NCBI RefSeq assembly: GCF_006970445.1
Contig: NZ_CP033877.1
Span: 4,162,750 to 4,226,749 of the forward strand
Length of the DNA: 64,000 bases
Direction: 5' to 3'
From: Stenotrophomonas maltophilia
GTDB lineage: Bacteria > Pseudomonadota > Gammaproteobacteria > Xanthomonadales > Xanthomonadaceae
The notes under the pieces are model-generated. The model had not been told where the DNA came from. It was given only the letters and a program-made list of their open reading frames with translations, and did no database searches. Each line of letters begins with the position of its first letter. The stretch's first letter is position 1. This document shows, piece after piece, positions 45,285-54,914 of the stretch. Both the position numbers and the translations under genes were made by a program.

Positions 45285-47522
45285 ATGCCAAGTGTCAATG
45301 TGATCGAGTGCTTCTCGGGTTACAGCTTCCGAGCCATCTCCCCAAAGATGGAGAGCGCCCTACGGTCCGAGCAATCGACACTATCCGACGCGGATCTTAG
45401 AAAACTTGAGTGTTACCTCCAAATTACTCGGCGCCGCTTTCACGAGGGTGATTCTCGATCGCGTCAAGTCGCGGCGATTCGAGGATTCATCTATGCGCTT
45501 TTTCACGAAGAGTTTTTCCCAAACTCATCACCTTGGGCAATCGCTCGTCGCGCGGTTCAGACCTTCGGCGTTATTTATCCCGAGGAAGATTGGCCTAAAT
45601 TCCCATGCACAGCTTTTAGGAATCGTTGGCCATCTTCGTTCGCAGATCAGGTGTCGGCATTTGGAGACACATCGTTCGACAAGGAACGACTGGACTTCTG
45701 GCGGGGTTGGTCATGCACGAATAAGCAAGGGCAGAAGGTGAATTTGCGCCTACACCAGTTCTCGGAGCACTTTGGCAACTCCCGGGCACTTGAGCTTCTA
45801 GGCGCCGCAGCAACTTGGCTACGCGGAAGGAGGGCTACAAGAGCACCACTCGTCCAAGAGTTTGCAGCTTACGCCGTCCGAACCTATCCAGAAACTGATT
45901 TCAGCCGTCCATTGGACGTCTCGCGCCTAATCAGTGGGTTCTTTGAAGACTTCTTGAGAGGCGCAGCGTCAAAGGCGTACGACTTAACAAGCGCTGTCAG
46001 TCGCTGGAATTCGTTCAGAAGCATTCTCGTCGATCATCTGCTCGGGCTAAGCTGGGCAGCGCCCTCCAAGGCCGTACCATACCCGAGCGCCCCCCGCCAA
46101 GCCCCCGAATATTCAAAGATAGTCACGCTCAAAGACGGCAGTGAAGTTAAGAATTCTCTTCTTACCCCCGTACCTCTTGACCTTTCGAGTAGCCAAGCAA
46201 GCGAGCTCATTTTCAAGTCAATCAAGAACGACGTGCGGTTAGTGGAGCAGTGGGCCACGGAAGAAACACGACAGTCTTGGGAACGTGCACGGCAACGAAA
46301 GATGCTTGCGAAGCAGGGAACTCCCCATAGCGCGGGCCAGCTTGGCGTGACAACTGGAATGAAAAAACGCCGTCAAAGGCCTCATCCAGAGTATCTCATG
46401 CACGCCGCTGCGACATTTGAAGACGAGGGCCTATCCGACCCTGCCCTGGCATACGTCAAATATCCTACACCGGGATGGCTTACGGCTTGGGAGCTCGGGA
46501 TACCCAGTGACGTACTGCTCTTTGCCCACGCTTCGCTACTTATTATCGACCACCCTGAAATTACGTCGTCGCCCCTTTCCCAAATAGAGCTCTACAACAA
46601 GGACGGTCAAATGACGGGGCTCGTAGAAATCGACGGGCGACACTACTTGACCCTCTACAAGAACCGCAAAGGTCCGGATCAAGCGGAACAGCGAATCCTC
46701 CTCACCGCGCGGTGTGTTGAGGTGGTGCATCGCCTTATCGAATTGACTACTCCACTGAGAGATCATCTTAGAAGAACCGGCGACGTCAAGTGGAGGCTCC
46801 TGTTTCTCTACATCAAGTCGATGGGATCCCTGCCTCGGAGTTGGACTCCAGCTGGCTCAGCCAACTATCGCGCTCCGATCCTTGCCACGAGAATGCAGAT
46901 AATCACGGGCATAGACGAGGAAAAATCCACCCAACTTGGATGGCGCTTCACCCTAACTCGTTTGCGCGCTTCAGTCGGAGTACTGGTACTGATTAATAGC
47001 CGGTCTACTGAGGAGATGGCAAAGGCGCTGGGGCATGCAGAGTACAGGCCAGAGCTGCTGTCACGCTACATTCCGCTGCCACTACAGCAATACCTTTCCG
47101 AAAGCCTGGTTCTCAGGTTTCAAACCAGTATGGTCTGTCGCGCCTTACAAGACTCGCCACATCTCCTTGAAGCATCCGGCTTTGCGTCGATGGATGAGCT
47201 CGATCAATTCCTTAGCGAATATGCCCTTCAGCAAGTTCCGGCACATCTGCTTCCCCTGGAGAGCAGGCATGACATCCAGACGCCAGACAAAGTCGTATTC
47301 GGCGTTAGTTTGGGCGTTCTTCAAGTGCTCTGGAGCCTGGTGATCGCTGTATCCACCGACGAAGAGAGCGCATGTGGACGTGCTATCCGGTGGGCCCACA
47401 TCGGCCGCCAGCTATTCAACCATCTCGAGAGTCAGAAGGAACAGCCCGAGTACCGGAGAATTGCGGCCGAGGCGAAAGCACGTGCGAACCCTGGCTTAGT
47501 TCGGAGCATTCTCAATGGCTAG
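45285..47522 (+). CDS. Large tyrosine-recombinase-like protein (GinA-like)
   Basis: A 745-residue protein, first of the recombination operon. Only the C-terminal part shows tyrosine-recombinase features: FTLTRLRASVGVLV where H-x-x-R would be T-x-x-R, then LGHAEYRPELLSRYI with the His/Trp-box and the nucleophile-type Tyr. The missing box-II His and unclear box-I Arg suggest an accessory or divergent recombinase. The long N-terminal 400 residues may be DNA-binding. It overlaps the next gene by eight bases. Confidence 0.75.
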   Translation: MPSVNVIECFSGYSFRAISPKMESALRSEQSTLSDADLRKLECYLQITRRRFHEGDSRSRQVAAIRGFIYALFHEEFFPNSSPWAIARRAVQTFGVIYPEEDWPKFPCTAFRNRWPSSFADQVSAFGDTSFDKERLDFWRGWSCTNKQGQKVNLRLHQFSEHFGNSRALELLGAAATWLRGRRATRAPLVQEFAAYAVRTYPETDFSRPLDVSRLISGFFEDFLRGAASKAYDLTSAVSRWNSFRSILVDHLLGLSWAAPSKAVPYPSAPRQAPEYSKIVTLKDGSEVKNSLLTPVPLDLSSSQASELIFKSIKNDVRLVEQWATEETRQSWERARQRKMLAKQGTPHSAGQLGVTTGMKKRRQRPHPEYLMHAAATFEDEGLSDPALAYVKYPTPGWLTAWELGIPSDVLLFAHASLLIIDHPEITSSPLSQIELYNKDGQMTGLVEIDGRHYLTLYKNRKGPDQAEQRILLTARCVEVVHRLIELTTPLRDHLRRTGDVKWRLLFLYIKSMGSLPRSWTPAGSANYRAPILATRMQIITGIDEEKSTQLGWRFTLTRLRASVGVLVLINSRSTEEMAKALGHAEYRPELLSRYIPLPLQQYLSESLVLRFQTSMVCRALQDSPHLLEASGFASMDELDQFLSEYALQQVPAHLLPLESRHDIQTPDKVVFGVSLGVLQVLWSLVIAVSTDEESACGRAIRWAHIGRQLFNHLESQKEQPEYRRIAAEAKARANPGLVRSILNG

Positions 47523-49569
47523 GTCGAAAGCACGTCTTGCAGAAGACGTAGAAGCCATCCTCGCACCGTTCACTTCAGATCTGAAGGGTAGATACAGGAA
47601 GGCATCATGGCTTACCTCGCAATTTGACGATGAAGTGTGGACCACTACTGTCTTGGGCGCAGTAGTTATCGACTGGCGGGTGCGCCTTAACGATGGAAGT
47701 CTCCTTACTTCGCCCAAGAATACCGAGCTTCTCGAGATATTCAAGTCGTTCGCCATACTTCAAACTCATCCGGATACGAACGGTGGGCGCCTCGTATCTT
47801 CCCGCACTCAAAGCAACCAGCTGGCCAGAGCCATCCATTGCATCGACTATTTCTTGGTGCGATCAGCAGAGTTCGACTTGGCTGCCCACGGCCTGCGGGG
47901 AGTTACGAGCGACATGCTGAAGGGCGTTCTGAAGGAAATTTGTAGCGACAGGAACGTCGCAATCGGAGTTTACAGATGGCCCCGTCGGCTATCGGAGCTT
48001 GTAAGGTCCAACATTTCCAACATCGACCCAACGCAGGCTCCCCCCCCAGATGGGAGCGATGCGATCGCCGACCATCGCTTGACCGACCTTTCCGACTCCG
48101 AGATTGCCCGCGCAAGGCAATGGCTACAACGTGCGTCGCTGTACACCTACAAGCCTGGAGTGTATCGACACACGGTCAATCGAAGGGCCATCGCGCTGCT
48201 GCTCTACGCGGATACACTGGCTGGGCAGCGAACCCATCTCCCGCTACCGCATGAGCTATGCATCGATGGCTCCCCGCTCGGTGACTGCGAACTCCCCAGG
48301 GCAAAGGTCGTCAGTGGTAGTAACGGCCGCATGAGAGCTCGCCTCGCCCGCCGGTATGCAAACACTCTTGGCGGCTTCGGCTTGCTAAGTGACGAGGGAA
48401 TGGCATGCCCCCCTGTATTCGCTGACGAGATGATCTCCGCGATTGAAGAGTTCGCGCTGCAGTCAGACGGCCGATTCAAGACCCCGCCGTTCTCGGTCAT
48501 GATGATAGCGCTGCGCGAAGCCGTCGAGTTCGTGGTCAAATTTGGCGACCCCATCGTAGACACCTTCCTCGAGGCGGCGCTGGAAGCTAAAGCCAAGGGT
48601 CAAACGATCGCCGCAGTTCTAGAAGAACCCGCCTGGTTCGATCGCACGATTGGAGCCGAAGATTCGATCTCCTTTAAAGGCTGGCGCATCCTCCACGGAA
48701 GATATGCAAATAGGCGGGATTACTATCGTGAACTCCGCTCGAGCCCCGGCCTTCTTGAATGTCTCACCCTATTGCAAGGCGCAACAGAAGTGGTTGTGGG
48801 CGCACTCAGTGCACGGCGAGAAGGTGAGATCCGGAGCGTAACCCACTGCGATCCACTCGACCAAACAGAAACCCGGCTAGTATTCAAGCAGGGCAAGACA
48901 GGCAGTGGAGACTACCGAACCACAGCCTCAAGGCCGCTTGCACCTATCGGGGTCAGGTGCATAAAGCTAATTAGACGCCTTCAGAGTGGCGTGTCCCAAA
49001 TTTTCCCACAGGTAGAGTCATCAGGCCTCCCTCTCTTTGCCAGGCTAAGAGACCGAGAGCCAATTGGCTTCACCCGCCTAACATCGCCAAGCTATCGCAG
49101 AGCCATTGATCTGTTCTTCGATTGGATTCAAATCCCTTGCGATGAGACAGGTGCTCGATACTACATTCGTCAGCACCAGTTCCGCAGGTTCTTTGCGATG
49201 TTGTTTTTCTACGGCGACGGTTTCAGCAGCATTGACACGCTCAGATGGTACCTTGGCCATACGGACGCAAAGCATCTCTGGCACTACATCACTGAGTCAG
49301 TCCCGGGGTCCGTGCTGAGGTCCGTGGCTGCCGGATTCGCAACGTACCAGGTACGACATGGTACGACTGAGGCCGAAGGGCTGGCTGAAATCCTAAAGAA
49401 GGAACTTGGTGTTAGTGAGTTCTCGGTGATCGACGACGAGACTCTTTCCGCATACGTGAATCACCTCATCGAAGACGGGCTGGTCCAGGTAGAGCCACAG
49501 TTCTTGGACAATGGGAACAGATACAGGATCGCGATCATTGTTCGCGGCACGCCAGGGCTGAAATCGTAA
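47515..49569 (+). CDS. Tyrosine recombinase (GinB-like)
   Basis: A 684-residue recombinase with the full catalytic set near the C-terminus: Arg in ALSARREGEIRSVTHCD, His-x-x-Arg in IRQHQFRRFFAMLFFYG, and LGHTDAKHLWHYITES containing box His and Tyr nucleophile. A C-terminal extension of about 85 residues follows the active-site Tyr. Similar in length to TnpB of Tn554-type elements (about 630 residues). The start overlaps the previous gene. Confidence 0.85.
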   Translation: MARSKARLAEDVEAILAPFTSDLKGRYRKASWLTSQFDDEVWTTTVLGAVVIDWRVRLNDGSLLTSPKNTELLEIFKSFAILQTHPDTNGGRLVSSRTQSNQLARAIHCIDYFLVRSAEFDLAAHGLRGVTSDMLKGVLKEICSDRNVAIGVYRWPRRLSELVRSNISNIDPTQAPPPDGSDAIADHRLTDLSDSEIARARQWLQRASLYTYKPGVYRHTVNRRAIALLLYADTLAGQRTHLPLPHELCIDGSPLGDCELPRAKVVSGSNGRMRARLARRYANTLGGFGLLSDEGMACPPVFADEMISAIEEFALQSDGRFKTPPFSVMMIALREAVEFVVKFGDPIVDTFLEAALEAKAKGQTIAAVLEEPAWFDRTIGAEDSISFKGWRILHGRYANRRDYYRELRSSPGLLECLTLLQGATEVVVGALSARREGEIRSVTHCDPLDQTETRLVFKQGKTGSGDYRTTASRPLAPIGVRCIKLIRRLQSGVSQIFPQVESSGLPLFARLRDREPIGFTRLTSPSYRRAIDLFFDWIQIPCDETGARYYIRQHQFRRFFAMLFFYGDGFSSIDTLRWYLGHTDAKHLWHYITESVPGSVLRSVAAGFATYQVRHGTTEAEGLAEILKKELGVSEFSVIDDETLSAYVNHLIEDGLVQVEPQFLDNGNRYRIAIIVRGTPGLKS

Positions 49570-49579
49570 AGAGGCAGGT

Positions 49580-50125
49580 ATGAACAGACGATCTCTCCGC
49601 TCTCGCAACTCCATTCTGGCTTTGAGGAAAGTTCTTGACCGCGCGTTGATCGAGCCGGCAGAGCTTAGCCCGGAGTTGAGAAGAGCTTTGCAAACACAGT
49701 CACTTTTGGCTGCGTACCGTAGTGATGACGAGGGCATCGTGGCAATGTCATTGAACCATCAAAAGAAGATAGCCAACGATGCATTTGGCTCTTATGAGGT
49801 ACTCGATTCCCTGCGGCGGCGCGTCCTGGAAAGGACCCAGCCAATGGACAAGAGTCAGCAACGACACTCGAGCGCCACTCGGGAGAGTCAGAGGGAACGG
49901 ATCTTGGCGCTCGAGGCTATGGTGAAGGCACTCAGCCAAGACCTCTTCATTCTACAAAGGGCGTTTGATCTCCGCTGCCTTCAAGCCAGGGCCTATGCCA
50001 CCAAGGCTGGCGACGCGGAGCTTCGACAGTGCGATACGCACCAGCGGGAGTTAGAGGCCAGTTTCCGCCTCAGAACCTTGAGCCTTCCTTCCGACAAGGT
50101 CGTTCCATTACGAGGGAGGCGCTGA
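49580..50125 (+). CDS. Small helical accessory protein of the recombination operon (GinC-like/TnpC-like)
   Basis: A 181-residue basic protein, mostly helical, with a coiled-coil-like stretch ERILALEAMVKALSQDLFILQ. It has no catalytic motif. In GInt operons a small helix-loop-helix-type protein is the fourth essential gene, and Tn554 has a comparable small TnpC that affects orientation and frequency of transposition. Its place between two recombinase genes argues for the same role. GAGGCAGGT precedes the ATG; its stop is two bases before the next start. Confidence 0.65.
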   Translation: MNRRSLRSRNSILALRKVLDRALIEPAELSPELRRALQTQSLLAAYRSDDEGIVAMSLNHQKKIANDAFGSYEVLDSLRRRVLERTQPMDKSQQRHSSATRESQRERILALEAMVKALSQDLFILQRAFDLRCLQARAYATKAGDAELRQCDTHQRELEASFRLRTLSLPSDKVVPLRGRR

Positions 50126-50127
50126 CA

Positions 50128-51549
50128 GTGCGCACGGTCATAGATGGTCAGCTACATTCTCTCACCGAGGAGAACTTTAGGGTTCCTCACTTCGTCGACC
50201 ACTACGGAGTGCTTCATACCCGCAACGGGGGGAACATTCCGCTTCTATACTGGCCGGGCGGCCACTGGTGCCATTACGGGAACGCTTTCGTGCGCCACCT
50301 GATGGAGAAAGGCCAGTCAAGACGGAACAGAGGAGGGACACTTGCGGTCACGGCGTCCAACATCTCGCATCTAATCAGGTACTGCTGGAAGGAGCGGATT
50401 GACCTAATCGAGCTCGATGACAATCACTTCAGGGTGTTCATTGACGGCCTCTGTCGAGAACCGCACGCCTCCCGCAAAGGACAACTCGCCCGAAACTCCA
50501 GTACCGTGATCGCGATTGGTAGAAGCTGCCTGCAGTTTCTTTCCTACATTGCGGACGCTAGAGGAGATGTGGATTTCATCGGGCAGAACGGCAGAATTCG
50601 AGCCACATTGCCAAAAGCAGAGCACAAAAAGCGCAACAGCAGCTTGGAGCGACGGAGTAATCACGCGGCATCCGAGAGCTCTACATGGACCCATGCCTCA
50701 CTTCCCCTTCCTACTGCCAAGCGCAGGCGCTTGCCCATCAGCAGCCGAAACATCGAGCTTCTCCGGGACGCTGCCTCTCGCATCAGCACCACGGCGCATC
50801 AACGCATGCGTCGGCAGGTGATGCTCACGCTACTGGAGACCACTCTGGGGAGGCGCAGTGAGATCAATGAGATAACGCCAAAGTCGATAATTGACGCCCT
50901 GCAGATGGATGTACCGATGATTGAACTTCCGACACTAAAGCGGCGCGGGCAATTTACTCGTCAAATTCCTATGCCCAGAAGCGATCTGGAATTCATCGCG
51001 CAGTACATCACGTTCTACCGCAGTAGCGTCACGCGACGACGTCCCAGCAATACTGGCAAGAACGGTGGCCTCCTGCTGAATGATCGTACAGGCGAGCCTA
51101 TCAAGGCTGACACAATAACCGGCGAGATCCGTCTGCTGCGGGAGGCGGCGGGTATAAGTGAGCAGGCATGTGCCCATATGTTTAGGCATCGCGGGATCAC
51201 CAAATTCCTCGTGGCGCTTATCGAGCAGTATGAGCCTAAGAGTGCAGATGACTTCAGGCGGCTGCTCGTTGACATAGAGGCGCTCAAGCTGAAGACGATA
51301 GAGTTCACCGGTCACGCCGACATCTCAAGCCTCGATCCATACATCAACTTGGCCTTTGATGAGGTCACCAACTTCAAAAAGAGCTATGACCTAGTGAAGG
51401 CAAGCTGTGCCATCGACTCGTTCAGGAACTCTATCAAGGTACAGCTTTTGGAGCTTGCGCATGGCGCTTCGGCTGAACGGACAGCCGAGGCCATGGAGTC
51501 ATTGGCCAGTGCTTTACTCAGGGACCTTGGCCCAGCCCAGTCCGAATAG
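50128..51549 (+). CDS. Tyrosine recombinase (GinD-like)
   Basis: A 473-residue recombinase with SAM-like N-terminal domain (NISHLIRYCWKERIDLIELDD) and a complete catalytic set: Arg in LGRRSEINEITP, Lys-containing beta hairpin, HMFRHRGITKFLVA (H-x-x-R), EFTGHADISSLDPYINLAF (box His and Tyr). A GTG start at 50128, with GGAGG eight bases upstream, is used in place of an in-frame ATG further upstream that would overlap the small gene. Last gene of the recombination operon. Confidence 0.85.
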   Translation: MRTVIDGQLHSLTEENFRVPHFVDHYGVLHTRNGGNIPLLYWPGGHWCHYGNAFVRHLMEKGQSRRNRGGTLAVTASNISHLIRYCWKERIDLIELDDNHFRVFIDGLCREPHASRKGQLARNSSTVIAIGRSCLQFLSYIADARGDVDFIGQNGRIRATLPKAEHKKRNSSLERRSNHAASESSTWTHASLPLPTAKRRRLPISSRNIELLRDAASRISTTAHQRMRRQVMLTLLETTLGRRSEINEITPKSIIDALQMDVPMIELPTLKRRGQFTRQIPMPRSDLEFIAQYITFYRSSVTRRRPSNTGKNGGLLLNDRTGEPIKADTITGEIRLLREAAGISEQACAHMFRHRGITKFLVALIEQYEPKSADDFRRLLVDIEALKLKTIEFTGHADISSLDPYINLAFDEVTNFKKSYDLVKASCAIDSFRNSIKVQLLELAHGASAERTAEAMESLASALLRDLGPAQSE

Positions 51550-51833
51550 GTGGGCCTACCCCATGTCCGCAGACTACTCTCGCCTGTCGAGCGGAGGCAC
51601 AGCGTCCGCTACTGAGGTCCTAGTGCGCTAAGAACTTGAGCGGCGTGATGACCGTTGTAAGACCAAAGCCCCCCTGATGGCGAGCCACCGATTTCCAATC
51701 TGGCGCCCATTGCCGTATCGGGCCATTATGCGCTCGTGATCGCCAGTTAAACGCTACGGGACGGAGAAGTCCGCTCACGGGATGGCTGCCCCTTCTTCCC
51801 TCCGCACTCGCACTTGGCCACCAAAGGATTGCC

Positions 51834-53414
51834 ATGCCGATCGAACGCGTCGTCATCAACAATTTCAAGTCACTTCGCCACCTAGACTTGACCTTAAACG
51901 CACACATGAATTTGGTGGTGGGCGACAACGAGGTAGGCAAATCCACGCTACTGGAAGCTATCCACGCAGTGGTGACGGGACAGTTGCATGGCCGAAACCT
52001 GACCTATGAGCTCACGCCCTATCTGTTCCACCAACCCACGGTACGGGAATATTTCGCTGCAGTCGACGCTGGCACGCACGGGTCACCGCCGCGGATTTCC
52101 ATCGAAGCTTATTTAGGGAACGATCCCAGGCTCGCCTCGCTGCGCGGCACCAACAATTCGTTGGGCCTAGACAGCGCGGGCATTCGGCTGCTGGTCGAGC
52201 TGAATGATGACTATCGTGATGAGTTCAATGCCTACCTAAGGCAGCACCAAGGAGTGGCGAGCCTGCCGGTCGAGTACTACACGGTACGTTGGTATTCCTT
52301 CGCCAACAATGGCGTCACCGCGCGTACCATCCCGTTTGATTCGACCATCATCGACACCCACGGCATCAGGACGCTGTCCGGAGCCGATCGCTACATCGCC
52401 GGCATCATCGAACAGGCGCTGACGCCAGCGCAGCGCGTCTCGCTGTCGCTGAGTTTCCGTCGCATGCGGCAGAGCTTCTCCGAGGAAGCCGATGTAGCCG
52501 CTGTCAATGCCTACCTCACCGAGCACACAGGGGACATCAGCCACCGGGCATTGACGGTGGGCGTGGACACATCGCCGCGCTCGACATGGGAAACCAGCCT
52601 GTCACCGTACCTGGATGAGCTTCCCTTCACCCAGGCGGGCAAGGGCGAACAAAGCGCGGTCAAGATGAAGTTGGCCATGCATGCTGCAGGCGCGGCGCAC
52701 GTTCTGCTGATCGAGGAGCCGGAGAACCACCTCTCCTTCTCCAGTATGACCCAGCTGATCGACAAGATTGCAGCGCTCTCGGCGGCCCAGCAGGTGGTCA
52801 TAGCAACCCACAGCAGCTTCGTTCTGAACAAGCTTGGCGTGGACAACGTGATCCTGTTCAGCGCCCAAGGCCAGATGAAACTAGATCAGCTACCGCCCGA
52901 TACGCACGACTATTTCATGAAGCTGCCAGGCCATGACACGCTGCGGCTGATCTTGGCCAAGCAGGCGATCCTGGTGGAAGGCCCATCCGATGAGCTGATC
53001 GTACAGCGCGCCTACCGCGACCACCACGGCGTGCCGGCACTGGCCCACGGGGTGGACATCATTTCGGTCAAGTCGCTGGCGTTCAAGCGCTTTTTGCAGA
53101 TCGCCGAGCGTCTGCACATTCAGGCAAGAGTGATCACCGATAACGATGGCGATATCGCCGTGGTGCAAGAGCGCTATGCCGACTATCCCAACGCCATCTA
53201 CTACGACTCAGACGAAAGCGCGCCATCCCTGGAAGAGCAGTTGATAAAAGCCAACTCGCTGGCTGTCCTCAACACCGTGCTGGGCAAGACATTTGCCGAC
53301 GGGGTGGCGTTGCTCAAGTACATGAAAGGTCATAAAACCGACACGGCCTTGGCGATCTTTAACAGCCCTCACTCGATCAGGTTCCCGGACTATGTCCAGC
53401 GTGCTATCGCCTAA
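51834..53414 (+). CDS. OLD-family ATPase/TOPRIM nuclease (Gabija GajA-like)
   Basis: A 526-residue protein. N-terminal ABC-type ATPase: Walker A GDNEVGKST at 30-38, AGKGEQSAVKMKLA signature-like segment, Walker B VLLIEEPENHLS at about 290-300, and THSSF switch. C-terminal TOPRIM nuclease: ILVEGPSDELIV at about 378 and VITDNDGDIAVV at about 432. This order is that of class 2 OLD nucleases, which occur with UvrD-like helicases; the pair is the basis of Gabija anti-phage defence. AAAGGA precedes the ATG at 51834. It overlaps the helicase gene by 23 bases. Confidence 0.85.
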   Translation: MPIERVVINNFKSLRHLDLTLNAHMNLVVGDNEVGKSTLLEAIHAVVTGQLHGRNLTYELTPYLFHQPTVREYFAAVDAGTHGSPPRISIEAYLGNDPRLASLRGTNNSLGLDSAGIRLLVELNDDYRDEFNAYLRQHQGVASLPVEYYTVRWYSFANNGVTARTIPFDSTIIDTHGIRTLSGADRYIAGIIEQALTPAQRVSLSLSFRRMRQSFSEEADVAAVNAYLTEHTGDISHRALTVGVDTSPRSTWETSLSPYLDELPFTQAGKGEQSAVKMKLAMHAAGAAHVLLIEEPENHLSFSSMTQLIDKIAALSAAQQVVIATHSSFVLNKLGVDNVILFSAQGQMKLDQLPPDTHDYFMKLPGHDTLRLILAKQAILVEGPSDELIVQRAYRDHHGVPALAHGVDIISVKSLAFKRFLQIAERLHIQARVITDNDGDIAVVQERYADYPNAIYYDSDESAPSLEEQLIKANSLAVLNTVLGKTFADGVALLKYMKGHKTDTALAIFNSPHSIRFPDYVQRAIA

Positions 53415-54495
53415 CCGGGTGCTGCTTTCGGCCGCCGGCTCCGGCAAGACCACCTTGCTGGTCCGCCAGGCCCTAGAGCGACCGCTGCGCCGCATCGGCA
53501 TCGTTACCTACACGCTGGAGAACCTCGAAGAGATCCGGCGTTCGTTCGAGTTCCACGCCGGCGCTGTGCCCGCGCACGTCACATTGCACAGTTGGTACGG
53601 CTTTCTGCTACGCGAGTGCATTCGGCCGTATCAGGCCGCCCTTTGCCGCGAGCCACGGATCGAATCGATCCTGTTCGTCGAAGGACGGACCAACAACCGG
53701 GCGCCGCGCTCGCAGGTCGCCCGGCACTATCTCGCCGGCAATCGGATGTACTCCGATAGGGCAGCCGACTTTGCCGTTCGCTGCGACGAGTCGACTCAGG
53801 GTCAGGTCATCGCGCGCCTGGCGGACATGTACGACGAGGTGTACGTTGATGAAGTGCAGGACTTGGCTGGCTACGATCTGGACCTGATCGAACGGCTGTT
53901 GAAAAGCTCCATTGCCGTCACGCTGGTCGGCGATACGCGCCAGGCGACGTATGCGACCAACTACGCACCTCGCCACAGCCAGTTCCGCGGGCCGAACCTT
54001 GCGACTTTGTTCCAGCTTTGGGAATCTGAAGGTTTGTGCCAGATCGATCACCGCCTTACGAGTTTGCGCTGCGTGCAGGCGCTGTGTGATCTTGCCGACG
54101 CGCTCTACCCACAGATGCCTCGGACCCACTCAGGCAATGACCAAGCGACAGGTCATGATGGCATCTACCTCGTCGCGCCAGAGCATGTGACCGCTTACAT
54201 GCAGGAGTTTTCGCCGACCGTGCTTCGGCATGATCGACGACAAGCGTGCGAAGGACTTCTCGCGGTGAACTTCGGCCAGTCCAAAGGCCGCACCTATAGT
54301 CGAGTCCTCATCTTTCCAAATGGGCCGTTAACACAGTACCTGCGCACGGGAGATGCCTCCCGTATCACCGCACCCCCCAAATACTACGTGGCCTTTACCC
54401 GGGCACGGCAGAGCCTGGCATTTGTGTATGCCGGGACGTGTGCGCTGCTGGGTCACCGGCTCTATGTACCCACAGACCCTGATGGGCGGAACTGA
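53392..54495 (+). CDS. Compact UvrD-like helicase (Gabija GajB-like)
   Basis: A 367-residue superfamily-1 helicase partner of the preceding nuclease. Motif I is LLSAAGSGKTT (residues 12-21), motif Ia TYTLENLEEI, motif II VYVDEVQDLAG at about 150, motif III LVGDTRQATY, and motif VI YYVAFTRARQSL at about 330. It is shorter than typical GajB (about 500 residues) and much shorter than UvrD, so 1B/2B insertions are reduced. Its ATG lies inside the end of the OLD gene, implying coupled translation. The pair is followed by ars genes with their own promoter. Confidence 0.85.
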   Translation: MSSVLSPNRVLLSAAGSGKTTLLVRQALERPLRRIGIVTYTLENLEEIRRSFEFHAGAVPAHVTLHSWYGFLLRECIRPYQAALCREPRIESILFVEGRTNNRAPRSQVARHYLAGNRMYSDRAADFAVRCDESTQGQVIARLADMYDEVYVDEVQDLAGYDLDLIERLLKSSIAVTLVGDTRQATYATNYAPRHSQFRGPNLATLFQLWESEGLCQIDHRLTSLRCVQALCDLADALYPQMPRTHSGNDQATGHDGIYLVAPEHVTAYMQEFSPTVLRHDRRQACEGLLAVNFGQSKGRTYSRVLIFPNGPLTQYLRTGDASRITAPPKYYVAFTRARQSLAFVYAGTCALLGHRLYVPTDPDGRN

Positions 54496-54532
54496 GTCGG
54501 CTTGGTAGCCAGGAACGCTTGCGGCGTTCCAT

Positions 54533-54567
54533 TTGCATCCTACAAGGATCGTTGTAGAATGCCCGCA
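54533..54567 (+). promoter_or_regulatory. ars promoter with ArsR-type operator; leaderless start
   Basis: TTGCAT (54533-54538), 16-base spacer and TAGAAT (54555-54560) precede arsR. A perfect inverted repeat CTACAA-ggatcg-TTGTAG (54540-54557) covers the spacer and the -10 box, as an ArsR repressor operator would. The arsR ATG begins seven bases after the -10, about where transcription should start, and no ribosome-binding site is present, so the message is probably leaderless. Confidence 0.65.
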
Positions 54568-54914
54568 TGAACGATGATTCCGCCGTGCTAGCGCTCTCTG
54601 CGCTTGCTCAGTCTGACCGCTTGGCCGCATTCAGGATGCTGGTTCGGGCTGGCCCCGAAGGCATGCCGTCCGGCGAAATTGCCGAGGCTCTCGCGATCGC
54701 ACCGCCGCGCATGAGCTTCCACCTCGCGGCTTTGGAGCGTGCGGGATTGCTGCGCTCGTGGCGCGACGGACGGCGTGTTCTGTACGCCGCGAGCTACGAG
54801 CACATGCGACAGCTTCTAGCGTTTCTCACTGAGGACTGCTGCGCCGGGACACCGGAGATCTGCGGTGACCTCTTCACACTTGGCAACCCGTGTACTTCGG
54901 AGACCTGCCCATGA
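54567..54914 (+). CDS. arsR: ArsR-family repressor
   Basis: A 115-residue winged-helix repressor: EIAEALAIAPPRMSFHLAALERAGLLRSWRDGRRVLYAAS is the ArsR HTH and wing. The As(III) ligands are not the E. coli type (no CxC in the HTH helix); instead a Cys-rich C-terminus (DCCAGTPEIC..NPCTSETCP) provides candidate thiols, as in other ArsR subtypes with C-terminal binding sites. Its stop overlaps the start of the next gene. Confidence 0.93.
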   Translation: MNDDSAVLALSALAQSDRLAAFRMLVRAGPEGMPSGEIAEALAIAPPRMSFHLAALERAGLLRSWRDGRRVLYAASYEHMRQLLAFLTEDCCAGTPEICGDLFTLGNPCTSETCP

